A stretch of DNA of 64,000 nt. Source: Daphnia pulex. Lineage: Eukaryota; Arthropoda; Branchiopoda; Diplostraca; Daphniidae. Position 1 is the first letter of the stretch, and every line of letters starts with the position of its first letter. Position numbers and translations under genes: made by a program. The DNA lies in the NCBI RefSeq assembly GCF_021134715.1, contig NC_060023.1, positions 9,238,001 through 9,302,000 on the forward strand. Direction: 5' to 3'. Under the pieces are notes generated by a model. The model did no database searches, was not told where the DNA came from, and saw only the letters and a list, made by a program, of their open reading frames with translations. This document shows positions 23,616 to 35,001 of this stretch, in pieces.

Positions 23616-26094
23616 TCTTTTGGATATTCTCTCTTCGCCCGTTACATGGGTAGTAACAATCGTCTCTCTTCTGTACATTCTTTACAGGTATGTTATATTA
23701 GCTTTACCAACTGTTAATTACCAATTTTAATTCTACTATCGATTTGTAATAACAACAGAAATGCCAAGTCTACATTTAATTACTTTTCCGACCAAGGAAT
23801 TCCTGGCCCCAAACCAATCCCATTTTTCGGTAATATGTGGGGCATCTGGAAAGCGGTAAAATAAATAAATCTACGTGCTCAACATTTAAAAGAAATCTGA
23901 TAATTATTTTAACACAGAACCTTCCTGCTCACGACTTGGCATTAGTGAAAAAATATGGAAAGGTTTTCGGTTGTTTCGATGGCCCGATACCAAATCTTTG
24001 GATCACAGATGCCGATGTGATAAAGGCAATGTACGTCAAAGACTTCGACCATTTTGTTGATCGCAGAGTAAAGGAAAATGCATTTTAAACAATTAGCCAT
24101 GTAGTTAATTATGAATATTCTTTCTTTTCAGTCTTTCGAGATAAAAACGAAAGTCATGCGCAAATGGTTGAGTCTAATGAGAGGGCAAGAGTGGAAGGAC
24201 ATTCGCTCTTCCGTTACCCCAGCCTTTACCACCGGAAAAATCAAGCGGGTAATTCAGTATTCAAAGGGGAAAAAAACAGGGAAAAAAATTGATTAACGGC
24301 CGTAGCTTTTTATTATTGTATTATTAAATATAGATGTCCGTTTTGATCAAAGATTGCGTTGCCAGTTTGTGCGATCGTGTCACGACTTTCACCGAGAAAG
24401 ATGGAAAAATTGACGCCAAGCTGTAATAATAATAATATCACCTATCACTTTATCTTTTATTAAAACTGTTTAAAACTTTATTGATTTATTTGGCAGGACA
24501 TTTAGTGCCTTCACCATGGACGTAATTGCAAGATGTGCTTTCGGTTTAAAAATCGACACTCTAGGGAACAAGGATGACCCCTTTATTACAAACGCCCAAT
24601 TCGTTTTGAATCCACCAACTACTAAAACACCATTCATTGTCTTACCATGTACGTCATAACAGCATCATCTCGTAATCGTAGATGATTATATCATAAGTCA
24701 AAAGTCATATGTTTTAAATATTTGAATCTCTCAACAGTTATGTATCCCGACTTGTTTTGTAAGTTGGGATACTTGACCGAGCGTTTGCTTGTCACCAAAG
24801 AAATGAAATTCTTTTTCAAGTTGTTGGAAGATGTATTGAATGATCGCTTGCAGTCGAATGAGGTATATTATTTAAAGCAACAAAAAATGGCAGGCAATTA
24901 ATTATTGTTTTCTTTTTTGTTAACGAATAATTATGTGACAAACAGAAATTCAACGATTTCATTGAAGTGCTTGATGAAGCAATTTCAGAATTCACGAAAG
25001 AAGTCGATGGAAAAACGGTGCCTATGTGGACTCGCGAGGCTATAGATGAGATCATCATGGGACAGGTAAATATTCTAAATAAATTCCGACAAAAACTTTT
25101 TTAAAATCATTACCTTATGTAATATAAAAAATATTCAGTCGACAATCTTTATGCTTGCCGGATTCGACACAACAGCCACAACTTTGACTAGTACCTGCTT
25201 CCAGCTAGCCAGAAACCCGGATGTTCAAGAGAAACTATACGAAAGCATCATGACGGAAATGCAAGACTATGTAAGTCTACTAAGCCTCCATAAGTTTTAT
25301 CTTTTAATTAATTTAGCTACTCGTAAAAAGGATGAAGTTTCCCATGAAATGGTCCAAAACGTACCATATCTAGAAATGGTTATCCAGGAAGTGTTGCGCT
25401 GTTATCCGCCCCTTTTACGGTAGACCTTATATTAGTAACACATTTGATTTCTCCATTAATAAGTGTTTTTTTTTTAATAAGTATTGAACGACAATGCACA
25501 AAGGATTACTCCTATGACAACGGCCGCATAAAAATTAAAAAGGGACAAATTGTTACCGTCCCCACTTATGCTCTGCATCATTCGGAAGAGTATTATCCAA
25601 GTCCAGAGAAATTCGATCCAGAAAGGTTGGTATTGAAGGCTTCTAAATTTATAATGCTGTGTTTATTAACCAATTTGCTATGTAGTCCTATTTTTCTTAT
25701 CTATTTTTTTTTTCTAAGAATTTACGCTCTGTTTATTAGGTAATTCGTTGTGTGTTATTTTTCAGGTGGAGTCCGGAAAACAAAGCTACACGTAGTCCTT
25801 ATGCTTATATGGCGTTCGGCACAGGTCCACGCAACTGCGTTGGAATGCGCTTCGCCATGGAAGAAATGAAAATGGCTCTTTGTTCTTTGGTTCAGAAATT
25901 CCGCTTTTTCCCAGTCGAAGAGACACCGGTATGCAGTTAATTTTCTTTTCGCGTTAATCAGTTAATAAGCCTTTATTATTTTGTTATCTCTAAACGATCA
26001 GGAGAAGCTTCAGTTTGACGACGGATTTCTTCAAATTCTGCAGCCAATTCATGCAGTGGTGGGCCTGGAATTCCGTCAATCAAATTCAAATTAA
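23611..26094 (+). CDS. Cytochrome P450 copy 6 (mosaic)
   Basis: Exons: 23611-23687, 23759-23855, 23918-24067, 24132-24248, 24334-24422, 24497-24648, 24738-24862, 24946-25065, 25139-25270, 25331-25419, 25482-25625, 25766-25928, 26002-26094; 515 aa. The promoter, exon 1 (MDLLDILSSPVTWVV) and exon 2 (PIPFFGNMWGIWKA) resemble copies 3, 7 and 8. From intron 2 onward both exons and introns track copy 1, including nearly identical intron 3 (ACAATTAGCCATGTAGTTAA) and intron 4. It has Cys in GKVFGCFDG where paralogues have Tyr. Catalytic motifs are intact. Confidence 0.92.
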
Positions 26095-27540
26095 CTCAAT
26101 TTTTAGTAATGAGTTATGTATTGAATTGTCAACACGCTTTTTCGCTTCCAAATCTCGCTTTGATTCAAAATTGTCTTTCAAAATGGTAAAATCCTTCATT
26201 TTTCATTTGAAGATGCGTAGGTGCCATTTGTTGATGAAACTTTCAGTTGACGTTTCATCTCGCAAAGTTTAAAATATCTATCGCAGTATTACACAGCAAA
26301 AAGTCCGTTATCTTTTATTCTTTTCTTATTCGTCGTTCTGTTCTCGTTAAAAGTCAAGTAGAATGCTGAGTCGCTCATCATTCTCGGTGTTTGTGTAAGC
26401 CTACCGTTAACATCGTGGAGCAAGCGATACAAGTTTCATTAAGTAAAAATTTACTAATACCATTTTATTTTTAAGTACTTGTTTATATATTCGATTTCTA
26501 AGTAGTCCTTAGCTGATTTTTGGTTGGCAGTTGTCACACACCCGTCCTACCTCACTAATTTCTTTCTAGATCTCGAGCTAGATCTTTATTTTACTCACTC
26601 CCTCCGTTTCACGTTTCATGCTTTCATCCACTAAAAAACAGGTATTTCTTATTGAATCGCAATTATGAAATCATGATCGGTAGATTGAAACAATTTATTT
26701 AAAATATTTTGTGGTATTCATCTTCATATATCATTTAATATATTTAATTATTGTTAAAATAAAAAAGTAAATTGCAACACTGCTCCCGGTTTGACTGAAT
26801 CAGGCGCCAGCCTGACCACTCATTGTCAGTAGTTATTCGTCGACCGTCAATCGAGAAGGTTGTGTAGATAAACGGTTGTTTATTCACGATTATGTTGATG
26901 GACCTTTCGGATATTTTCGGACAATTTTGCCTTTTGAGTAAGTTCTACATTTCTGTGTACTATGTTCTGTGTATGTTGTAGTTATTGTAGATTTTATTGA
27001 AAACTGTTAAGTGGGAGTTACCTTTCTAGAAATAATTTATGAGGGCCTTGTAAGAAAATGTAAGATTTCCCACTCTCACTATAATGTAAAATAGCTATTT
27101 TAAAAAGTCTAGTAACCATTATTTTAAAAAAGCTTGTTATTTTCATTTGAAGATGAGGAACCAACAGAGAAGGAATAGATTGCTATTAAATAGCTGAAAT
27201 GAGTTCTTCTTAATTGGGAAAATTTCATATGGACGTCATCATAAAATAAGTACATGTTTTCAGGGTCTGTTTATTGTTTGCTATGTATGCAAGAAGAAAT
27301 GAATTAATGTTTAGGTGGTCTGTGGTCAACCAAAGCAAAACCAAAATTTGAAGATTGAGCAAAAAAGTGAAGACGCCTCTATCTTTGTTTCTATTTCTGT
27401 TGGGATTTCATGGAAATTGTTATCGTGCTTTACAGATGTCGGCGAGAAGCACATGTGAAAGTCGGGAATGCCTCATATCAACTCATTATATACACCCTTG
27501 ACTTCGGGGATGGGCCAAGCTCATCCTTTTAACGGTCGGG
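26095..27540. other. Long spacer between P450 copies 6 and 7
   Basis: About 1.45 kb with no supported gene. It holds a GATGAAAC/GTTTCATC hairpin near 26232-26258 and a possible orphan exon 1 relic at 26891-26945. The rest is AT-rich without recognisable coding sequence. Confidence 0.5.
26891..26945 (+). pseudogene. Possible orphan P450 exon 1 relic
   Basis: GATGGACCTTTCGGATATTT matches the exon 1 start of copies 3 and 7 at all but one base over about 20 nt, then similarity stops. No Inr block, exon 2 or later exon follows. It could be chance; the short match is the only support. Confidence 0.3.
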
Positions 27541-27629
27541 TGGCCTTGACTGAGCCACGTAGCCCCCATAAAGGAAGGAATCGTTTGCTGCATCCGTTCA
27601 GTATCGTGAAACATTCGTCCGTGAATGGA
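27541..27629 (+). promoter_or_regulatory. Class B P450 promoter, copy 7
   Basis: TGGCCTTGA (27541-27549; TCAAGGCCA on minus) is a full YCAAGGYCR match. The Inr-like TTCAGTA has its A at 27600, 25 nt before the ATG at 27625, and GGACC lies at +28. Confidence 0.55.
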
Positions 27630-30009
27630 CCTTTTGGATATTCTTTCTTCGCCCGTTACATGGGTAGTAACAATCGTCTCTCTTCTGTACATTCTTTACA
27701 GGTATTTAAATGTCGAAAGCTGTTGACGACCACACCCGTTTTCTAAATTTGTGTTTTAATTCATATTTTTAAAAACAGACATGCCACGTCAACATTTAAT
27801 TACTTTTCCGACCAAGGAATTCCTGGTCCCAAGCCAATGCCCATCATCGGCAACATGTGGGGCATCTGGAAGGCGGTGAGCAATGAATAAGATTTAAAAC
27901 GACAACATTTCAGACAACATTATTATTTATCAAGTTTTTAGAACCTCCCCGAGTACGATTCGGCTCTGGTGAAACAATATGGCAAAGTGTTCGGATATTT
28001 TGACGGTTTAGTACCGAACCTTTGGATCACAGATGTTGACATGATAAAGGCTGTATGTGTCAAAGATTTCGAACACTTTGTCGACCGCAGAGTAAGAACA
28101 AAGAGATTATTTATTGTACTATAACTTCTTATGCTATTGTTTTGTTAATTTGTTTATTTTGTCAGTCTTTCCAAATTAAAACGAAGGTCATGCGCAAATG
28201 GTTGATAATGATGAAGGGACAAGAGTGGAAGGACGTTCGCTCGTCCATCACTCCGGCCTTCACCTCTGGAAAAATCAAAAGGGTAGACCTAATTCCAATT
28301 TGGAAAAGAAACACACGGAAAAATAAGCTTATCAGTGACAGTTATTTTGTTTTTTATTTAGATGTCCTCATTGATCAAAGATAGCGTTGGCGATTTATGC
28401 GACCGTCTCTCAAATTTCACCGAAAACGATGGGAAAATTAATGCCAAGCTGTAATAACATTTCACTCGTTGCTCATAGCAATTGTTAGACTGTTTTAAAC
28501 TGTTTATTGATTTTGCAGGACTTTTAGCGCCTTCACCATGGACGTGATTGCAAGATGTGCTTTCGGTTTAAAAATTGAAACTCTCGGGAACGAAGACGAT
28601 ACATTTATCAAGAACGCACAGCATGTTTTAAATCCACCAACTAATAGATCACCTGTTGTTCTGCTTCCGTGTAAGTTCTTTGTTTGACAGTTTTAAGCAA
28701 ATAGTTGATTGTGATAGGTCTGAATAATTATCTTTTGATCTTCTTTTTTCTAGTGTTGTTTCCTACCCTGTTTCTTATGTTCGCCGAGCGTATTTTCCTC
28801 ACCAAAGAGATGACATTCTTTTTTGATCTGTTGGAAAATGTTCTCCGAGAAAGATCGCAATCTAAAGAGGTATGTTATTATTGCTACCATGGAAAGTAGG
28901 TAAAAAGCCTAAGCTACATTTATTGATGCAAACTTTTAGAAATTCAACGACTTCATCGAAATGGCCGACGAAGCCATTTCCGATTTCACGAAGGAAGTCG
29001 ATGGTAAAACTGTTCCGATGTGGTCTCGTGAGGAAATTGACGAAATTATTATTGCACAGGTATGTGATAGGTCTAATTGCATAACTATGTGGACTTAATA
29101 CGATCAGTGTAATACATTACATGTTTTTATCAGTCGACACTCTTCATGTTGGCCGGATTTGACACGACCGCCACCACTCTGACTAACACGTGTTTTCAAC
29201 TGGCAAGGAATCCAGACGTTCAAGAAAAGCTATACGAAAGCATCGTTGGGAAAATGGAAGAATATGTAAGTCAAAAATTTTAATCTTTAAATTAAACCAT
29301 TTAAATAACTAGTATTATATGAAAAGGGTGAAGTTTGTCACGAAATGGTCCAAGACCTTCCGTACCTCGAAATGGTTATCCATGAGGTAATGCGCATTTA
29401 TTCCCCGTTTCTAAGGTAATCAACTATAAACACGTATTTCCGAATTCATGGGTTAAAATTTTTGTTTAAATCTTTTTTTCAGAATCGAGCGAGAATGCAC
29501 CAAGGATTACTCTTACGATAATGGACGTATAAAAATTAAGAAAGGGCAAATGGTAACTATTCCGGCATTTGCTCTGCATCGCATGGAAGAATATTACCCA
29601 GATCCTGACAAATTTGATCCTGAAAGGTGACGATTTTATAAACGACGTATGGCATAAAGCATCGAATAAAGTTTTAATTTTTAAAAGGTGGAGTCCCGAA
29701 AATAAGGCCAACCAGAGTCCTTACACCTTCATGGGATTCGGGGCAGGACCGAGAAACTGCGTAGGAATGCGTTTTGCATTGGAAGAAATGAAAATTGCCA
29801 TCTGTACTATGGTCCAGAAGTTCCGTTTCTTTCCAGTCGAAGAGACACCGGTACGCAGTTAATTTCTTATCGCGTTAATCAGTTGTGATTTCAAAATGGT
29901 TTCGTTATCTCCAAATCAACAGGATAAACTTAGCTTTGACGACGGTCTTACCCAAATTCTTCAACCTGTTCACGCGGTAGTGGGCATTGAATTCCGTCAA
30001 TCCAATTAG
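27625..30009 (+). CDS. Cytochrome P450 copy 7
   Basis: Exons: 27625-27701, 27779-27875, 27942-28091, 28166-28282, 28362-28450, 28519-28670, 28754-28869, 28940-29059, 29134-29265, 29327-29415, 29483-29626, 29688-29850, 29923-30009; 510 aa. Subfamily II body (DGLVPNLW, KDFEHFVDRR). Exon 7 is three codons shorter than in the other copies (LLFPTLFLMFAERIF region, F-G loop side), and the helix before the I-helix ends IIIAQ rather than IIMGQ. The K-helix region reads EVMRIYSPF, keeping ExxR but losing the PP that follows in most copies. Heme loop FGAGPRNCVG. Confidence 0.92.
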
Positions 30010-30400
30010 AATTATTTATAGTAGTTCTACTACGAAGAAATTAATTTGTGGATGGAGTAATTATGGATTAAATCTATGCTTAACATATATTCATATGGCC
30101 GCTATCATCGGTAAAATTTTTTTATTTTGTTTCAGAAATGCTTTGGCATAATAAATAACAGTATAGTAATATCCCAACAGCTCATTCGCAAATTCTTTAT
30201 AATATGCATTTTTCAATATCTTTGAAATTCTTGACTTTTAAAAATGTTTGTTTACTTTTGATTCCCACTCTAACCCAAAAATGTGTTGAAGGCAAACAAT
30301 TAGACTGTATAGCACCACTGTGTTTGAAACGGGGGGTATATGCGTCAGCAGTTTCACACCCTGGAATTCGGGGCAGGACTAAACTCTTCCTTTTGACGGA
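30010..30400. other. Spacer upstream of P450 copy 8
   Basis: The copy 7 3' UTR, then from about 30290 the extended class B upstream module (AGCACCACTGTG, ATGCGTCAGCAG) also seen 5' of copy 4. No gene. Confidence 0.5.
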
Positions 30401-30492
30401 CGGCCTTGAGTGAGCCACACACAGCCCACAAAGGAAGGAATCGTTTGCTGCTACATCCGTTCAGTCTCGTGAAGCATTCGTCCGTAAATGGC
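30401..30492 (+). promoter_or_regulatory. Class B P450 promoter, copy 8
   Basis: CGGCCTTGA (30401-30409; TCAAGGCCG on minus) fits YCAAGGYCR. Inr TTCAGTC has its A at 30463, 25 nt before the ATG at 30488. Here codon 2 is GCC, so GGCCC at +28 breaks the DPE consensus. Confidence 0.5.
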
Positions 30493-32887
30493 CCCGTTGG
30501 ATATTCTCTCTTCGCCCGTAACATGGGTAGTAACTGTCTTCTCACTTCTGTGGATACTTTACAAGTACGTAAATATAGCGAACCGAATCTATCGTAGTGT
30601 TATGTTACATGGACTCGATTTTTTAATCACGTTTGAATTTCTTAATCAAACAGATGTGCCACGTCAACATTTAATTACTTTTCCGACCAAGGAATTCTTG
30701 GTCCCAAACCAGTCCCCATCTTCGGAAACTTGTGGGGCATCTGGAAAGCGGTGAGCAATAAAGGTTTAAAAGATAACAATTTTTCAAGCATTAACATTAT
30801 TTTGGTTTTGTTTTTCAGAACATTCCCGAGTATGATGTGGCATTAGTGAAACAATACGGTAAAGTGTTTGGTTATTTTGACGGTTTGTTACCGAACCTTT
30901 GGATTACAGATGCTGATATGATAAAGGCTATATGTGTCAAAGATTTCGAACATTTTGTTGACCGCAGAGTAAGATTATTTTTTTTTATTGCGCAATTATT
31001 ATCGCTAATCACGTTAAATTATTTTTCCGCAGTCTTTTGGTATCCAAACAAAAGTTATGCGCAAATGGATGATGCTGATGAAGGGGCAAGAGTGGAAAGA
31101 CATTCGCTCTTCAGTTACGCCGGCCTTCACAACCGGCAAAATCAAACGAGTAATTTAGTACTGAAAACAAAATAGCCTAATAAATGAATGCGATAATTAA
31201 TTTTAACAAAATTAGATGTCCGGACTGATCAGAGACTGTGTTTCCAATTTAAGTGACCAAATGTCTAGATTGACGGAGAGTGATGGGAAAATTGACAGCA
31301 AGCTGTAAATTACATTTTAAAACCATTCTTTTTTGCCATTTTTTAACTCGTTTTATATTATGATGATTGAATGTACAGCGTGTTTAGTGCCTACACCATG
31401 GACGTGATTGCAAGATGCGCTTTCGGATTGAAAATTGACAATCTCGGGAGTAAAGACGATCAGTTTATGAAAAACGCTGCGTACATTTTAAATCCGCCAG
31501 CCAATAAATCTCCAATCGTTCTGCTACCATGTAAGTATAGTCATTTTGAGATTCCTGTGAAAATTTAAATTAAATTTGTTTTTCTAAATAGTTGTGTATC
31601 CCAAATTGTTGAGCTCACTTAGTACCTATGCTGAACGTTTACTAATCACCAAAGAGCACAGATTTTTTTTCAAACTTTTAGAAGATGTGCTCAAGGATAG
31701 ATCGCAATCTAAAGAGGTACTATGCCAAGTTTACCATGTAAAGTGTGCTATTCGAACAAAAATTATTCAATATTTTTGTTTTTTTTAATATTTCTAGAAA
31801 TTTAATGACTTTATTGAGCTGGCCGACGAGGCCATATCCGATTTCACGAAAGAAGTTGATGGCAAAACTGTACCCGTGTGGTCTCGCGAAGAAATTGATG
31901 AAATCATAATGGCACAGGTATTTTCGTTCGATGACTATAACTATTTATATTGTCTAAATTGTGGTGTTTTGCTCTCTCCGCGTTTTTGTAAAATTAGTCC
32001 ACTCTCTTTATGCTGGCTGGATTTGACACAACTGCCACCACTCTGACTAACATTTGCTTTCAACTGGCAAGAAATCAAGACATTCAAGAAAAATTGTATG
32101 AAAGCATCGTTGCAAAAATGGAAGATTACGTAAGTCTCGAATTTTAAGCTCTTGTGGTTAACTTTTCAATGTATTATTTAATAATTCATTTATAGGACGA
32201 AGTTTGTCATGATATGGTGCAAGATATGCCCTATCTGGAAATGGTTATCCAAGAAGTATTGCGCTATTATCCACCATTAACACGGTAATGTTAACAACCC
32301 ATCACTTTCATCAAGCATAATTTACAGTCAACTGTATTGTTTCAGAGTCGAGCGAGAATGCACCAAGGATTACTCTTACGACAACGGGCGCATTCAAATT
32401 AAAGAAGGACAAATGGTCACCATTCCGGCCTTTGCTCTACATCACATGGAAGAATACTACCCCGATCCAGAAAAATTCGATCCCGAAAGGTTAATACTTG
32501 AAGACATCTAAAAGATTAGTTCTTGGATTTGTTAGCTAATTTGCTATTATATATTTTTTTCCAGGTGGACTCCTGAAAACAAAGCTAAACGTAATCCTTA
32601 CGCTTATTTGGCATTCGGCATTGGTCCTCGCAGCTGCATTGGAATGCGCTTCGCATTGGAAGAGATGAAGATTGCCATCTGTGCTGTAGTCCAAAAATTC
32701 CGCTTTTTTCCAGTTGAAGAGACGCCGGTACGCAGTTTCACCTGATTCTTAAGTAATTATATTTGTAGAGGCCTACTCTTACTTCTTCTTATCTGCCACT
32801 TTACAGGAGAAACTCTGCTTTGAAAACGGACTTTTAGCTGTTTTACAGCCTATTCAAGCAGTAGTGGGCATTGAACTTCGTCAATAA
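30488..32887 (+). CDS. Cytochrome P450 copy 8 (mosaic, last of array)
   Basis: Exons: 30488-30564, 30654-30750, 30819-30968, 31033-31149, 31216-31304, 31379-31530, 31592-31716, 31798-31917, 31998-32129, 32196-32284, 32346-32489, 32565-32727, 32807-32887; 511 aa. Subfamily II body. The membrane-anchor hinge reads GILGPKP instead of GIPGPKP, losing a Pro that normally helps folding and orientation. The heme loop is FGIGPRSCIG, Ser for Asn but the consensus FxxGxRxCxG holds. Intron 11 and the first half of exon 12 follow copy 2, not copies 3 and 7. Start codon context is MAPLDIL rather than MD. Confidence 0.91.
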
Positions 32888-33529
32888 GCCAATTTCAACT
32901 GGCTGTTGACATTGGCCTGTACCATATCGCTTTTTTTTTTCGTTCCCTTGAGCAAAGAGAGTAATCAACTATTTTTTAAATCGAGAAAGTGAAATTTGTA
33001 AAAGTAGCAAAAAGAAACTCAAGCGTGTCTGAACGAGAACAATGTAGCTTATCAACATAGTTGCCCCCCCAAAAATGCGATGTCTGCTGGTGTAGGCTAT
33101 CAAAGATTTTGGTGAAAATACCGGTTTTACAAAAGAGAAATCTTTTTGAAAAAAGAACTGAAACCTAAAGCTATTTTATAACTCATTATAAAATAAATTG
33201 ACCCTGTTATACTCCTATACATCTAAAACTATATGAACGAAATGCAAGTGCGCTGAATTAAAATTTTTTCTAATTATTAATTTAAACAAAAGCAGAAACG
33301 GTCCCAACGACTTGGTGACTTTAACGAGTTTCCGGAAATCAACCACAGATGGCTGAACTTGTAGCATGTCGTAGCAAGGTTTCGACTGCTATTTTTCAGG
33401 ACCATATTTTAGTTACCTTGCTGTTTCTGTTGCATGCTGGTTGCATGTTGTGATAAGAAATCAAATACGGTGAACTGAAGCACGTTAAAGGGAAAAAAAA
33501 ACATGTAGCTTACGTAATCGAGTAATCGT
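32888..33529. other. Spacer after the P450 array
   Basis: No gene recognised. AT-rich with short homopolymer runs (T at about 32930, C at about 33065, A at about 33493). Confidence 0.5.
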
Positions 33530-33867
33530 ATGTCGACAAGTCAGTTGGAATCGACTAGAAACGCTGATGGAGGTGGTGCCAGTCGAGCTCTGCCCAAACT
33601 TGTCACTGTGATGTTTAACGCCCACCATTTTGAATTCGTTCAATCAATGAAAACTGTGCAAAGTTCCCGTTTTTTCCATGATACGGCTTCGTGAAGGTGA
33701 TTTCGCCTACGATCAAGATGAACTAGATGTCATGAAGCAGGACATCATTCTGCTGAAGGGGATTTGTCTTCGGTGGAATCCATCCAGCCGATCCAGCCGG
33801 CACCGTTGATCGACAAGCCTGCCTTCGATGGATTAGATCTTCTTCATTACCATGCACTTTTCACAAG
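33530..33867 (+). pseudogene. Unidentified decayed coding fragment
   Basis: Three stretches look protein-like but are in conflicting frames. An ATG at 33530 opens 54 codons (MSTSQLESTRNADGGGASRA and on) to a stop. A second frame from 33678 reads MIRLREGDFAYDQDELDVMK. From 33761 the first frame resumes (DLSSVESIQPIQPAPLIDKP) and ends at a good donor, CACAA then GTAAGTC. I do not recognise the protein. It may be a frameshifted 5' piece of a duplicated gene or coincidental open sequence. Confidence 0.35.
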
Positions 33868-35001
33868 TAAGTCTTCTTTTATCATTTGGCCCTTTCGTCT
33901 GCTTCTTAAGCTCAATAAGCTCGAATGTAATTAGCGTAAGCAAATTAGCGAGGATATCATTTACTTGATACAGCGAGCTCAGAGATAATCGAGTGTGGTC
34001 AGCTGCAAAGGGATCGTTGATTGAATTAGAAATTCAAAAGACGCTTAGAAATTACCGGCAATTTTTTCCAGGAATATTAGAAATTGAATTGTGAAAATCA
34101 GCCAATGCTGGCTCGTGCTGACTGAAACTGGTTTCGAATTTGACAGAATGCAATATTTTCAACCGGTAGTACCGGTACACTTTTGATTCAGTGTTCCACC
34201 TGTCTGGGCTGACTCATCGATCAGTCCATATCCGGCCATGGACAGTAGCCATCTCCTGTTTGGAGACATTGAATGTTGACATGAAAGGGAAATCATCTCA
34301 ATCTTTTGCAATTCCCTTTAACCCATTTGCGTCATATCCGTCGCCTCCATCGGCTACGATCGTTATAGTTTTCTAACTAATCTTTAAAATCTTTCCCAGT
34401 ATTCTGTTGATAAACTCTTTTTCGCCCATGGCATTATCCATTAATGGATATCATTAGGATAGCTCCTTTTCTAGCGATTCTTCTTCCATAACATAATGTC
34501 TTGTAATTTACTGTCGGTGGTGCAATTGTGTGGGAAATAGTAAAAACAACAACAATTGGTGCAACGCAAAAATGAAAAAGCCCTTTGCTTATTGGCGCAG
34601 GTTTCATCGTCAGCCATGTCACTGAGGCAACCAGCAATCACCTTATCATTCATCAAGTCTTAAAGTGGTTGTCTCATTGAGCACCGAACGGTTTAGTGTG
34701 TCGTTATTTTGAGAAAATTGGTCGAAACATTTTTCTTGTTGTCTGATGCTGTCGAAATCGTCGCTGTGAGCTATATCCCGAATCATTCTTTAGCACATAA
34801 TTAACACTATCGAAAAGACGTTGAACACAGTATACTTCAGTATTGAAACGCAGTTTGCACATTTGATTGATACAACACGAATAATGTTTTGCACTGTTTG
34901 GATAAAAAAAGGCAGTCATTTTATTTGGAAAACAAATATGTAACAGAATTGTACAGAGACCTATTCCAGCTAAGCCTAAGCTACACATCAATTCATTTTG
35001 T
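33868..35001. other. Intergenic gap
   Basis: More than 1.1 kb without a supported gene. Short open frames are present on both strands with no similarity I can name. The right end is the 3' flank of the first Cys-rich gene. Confidence 0.5.
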
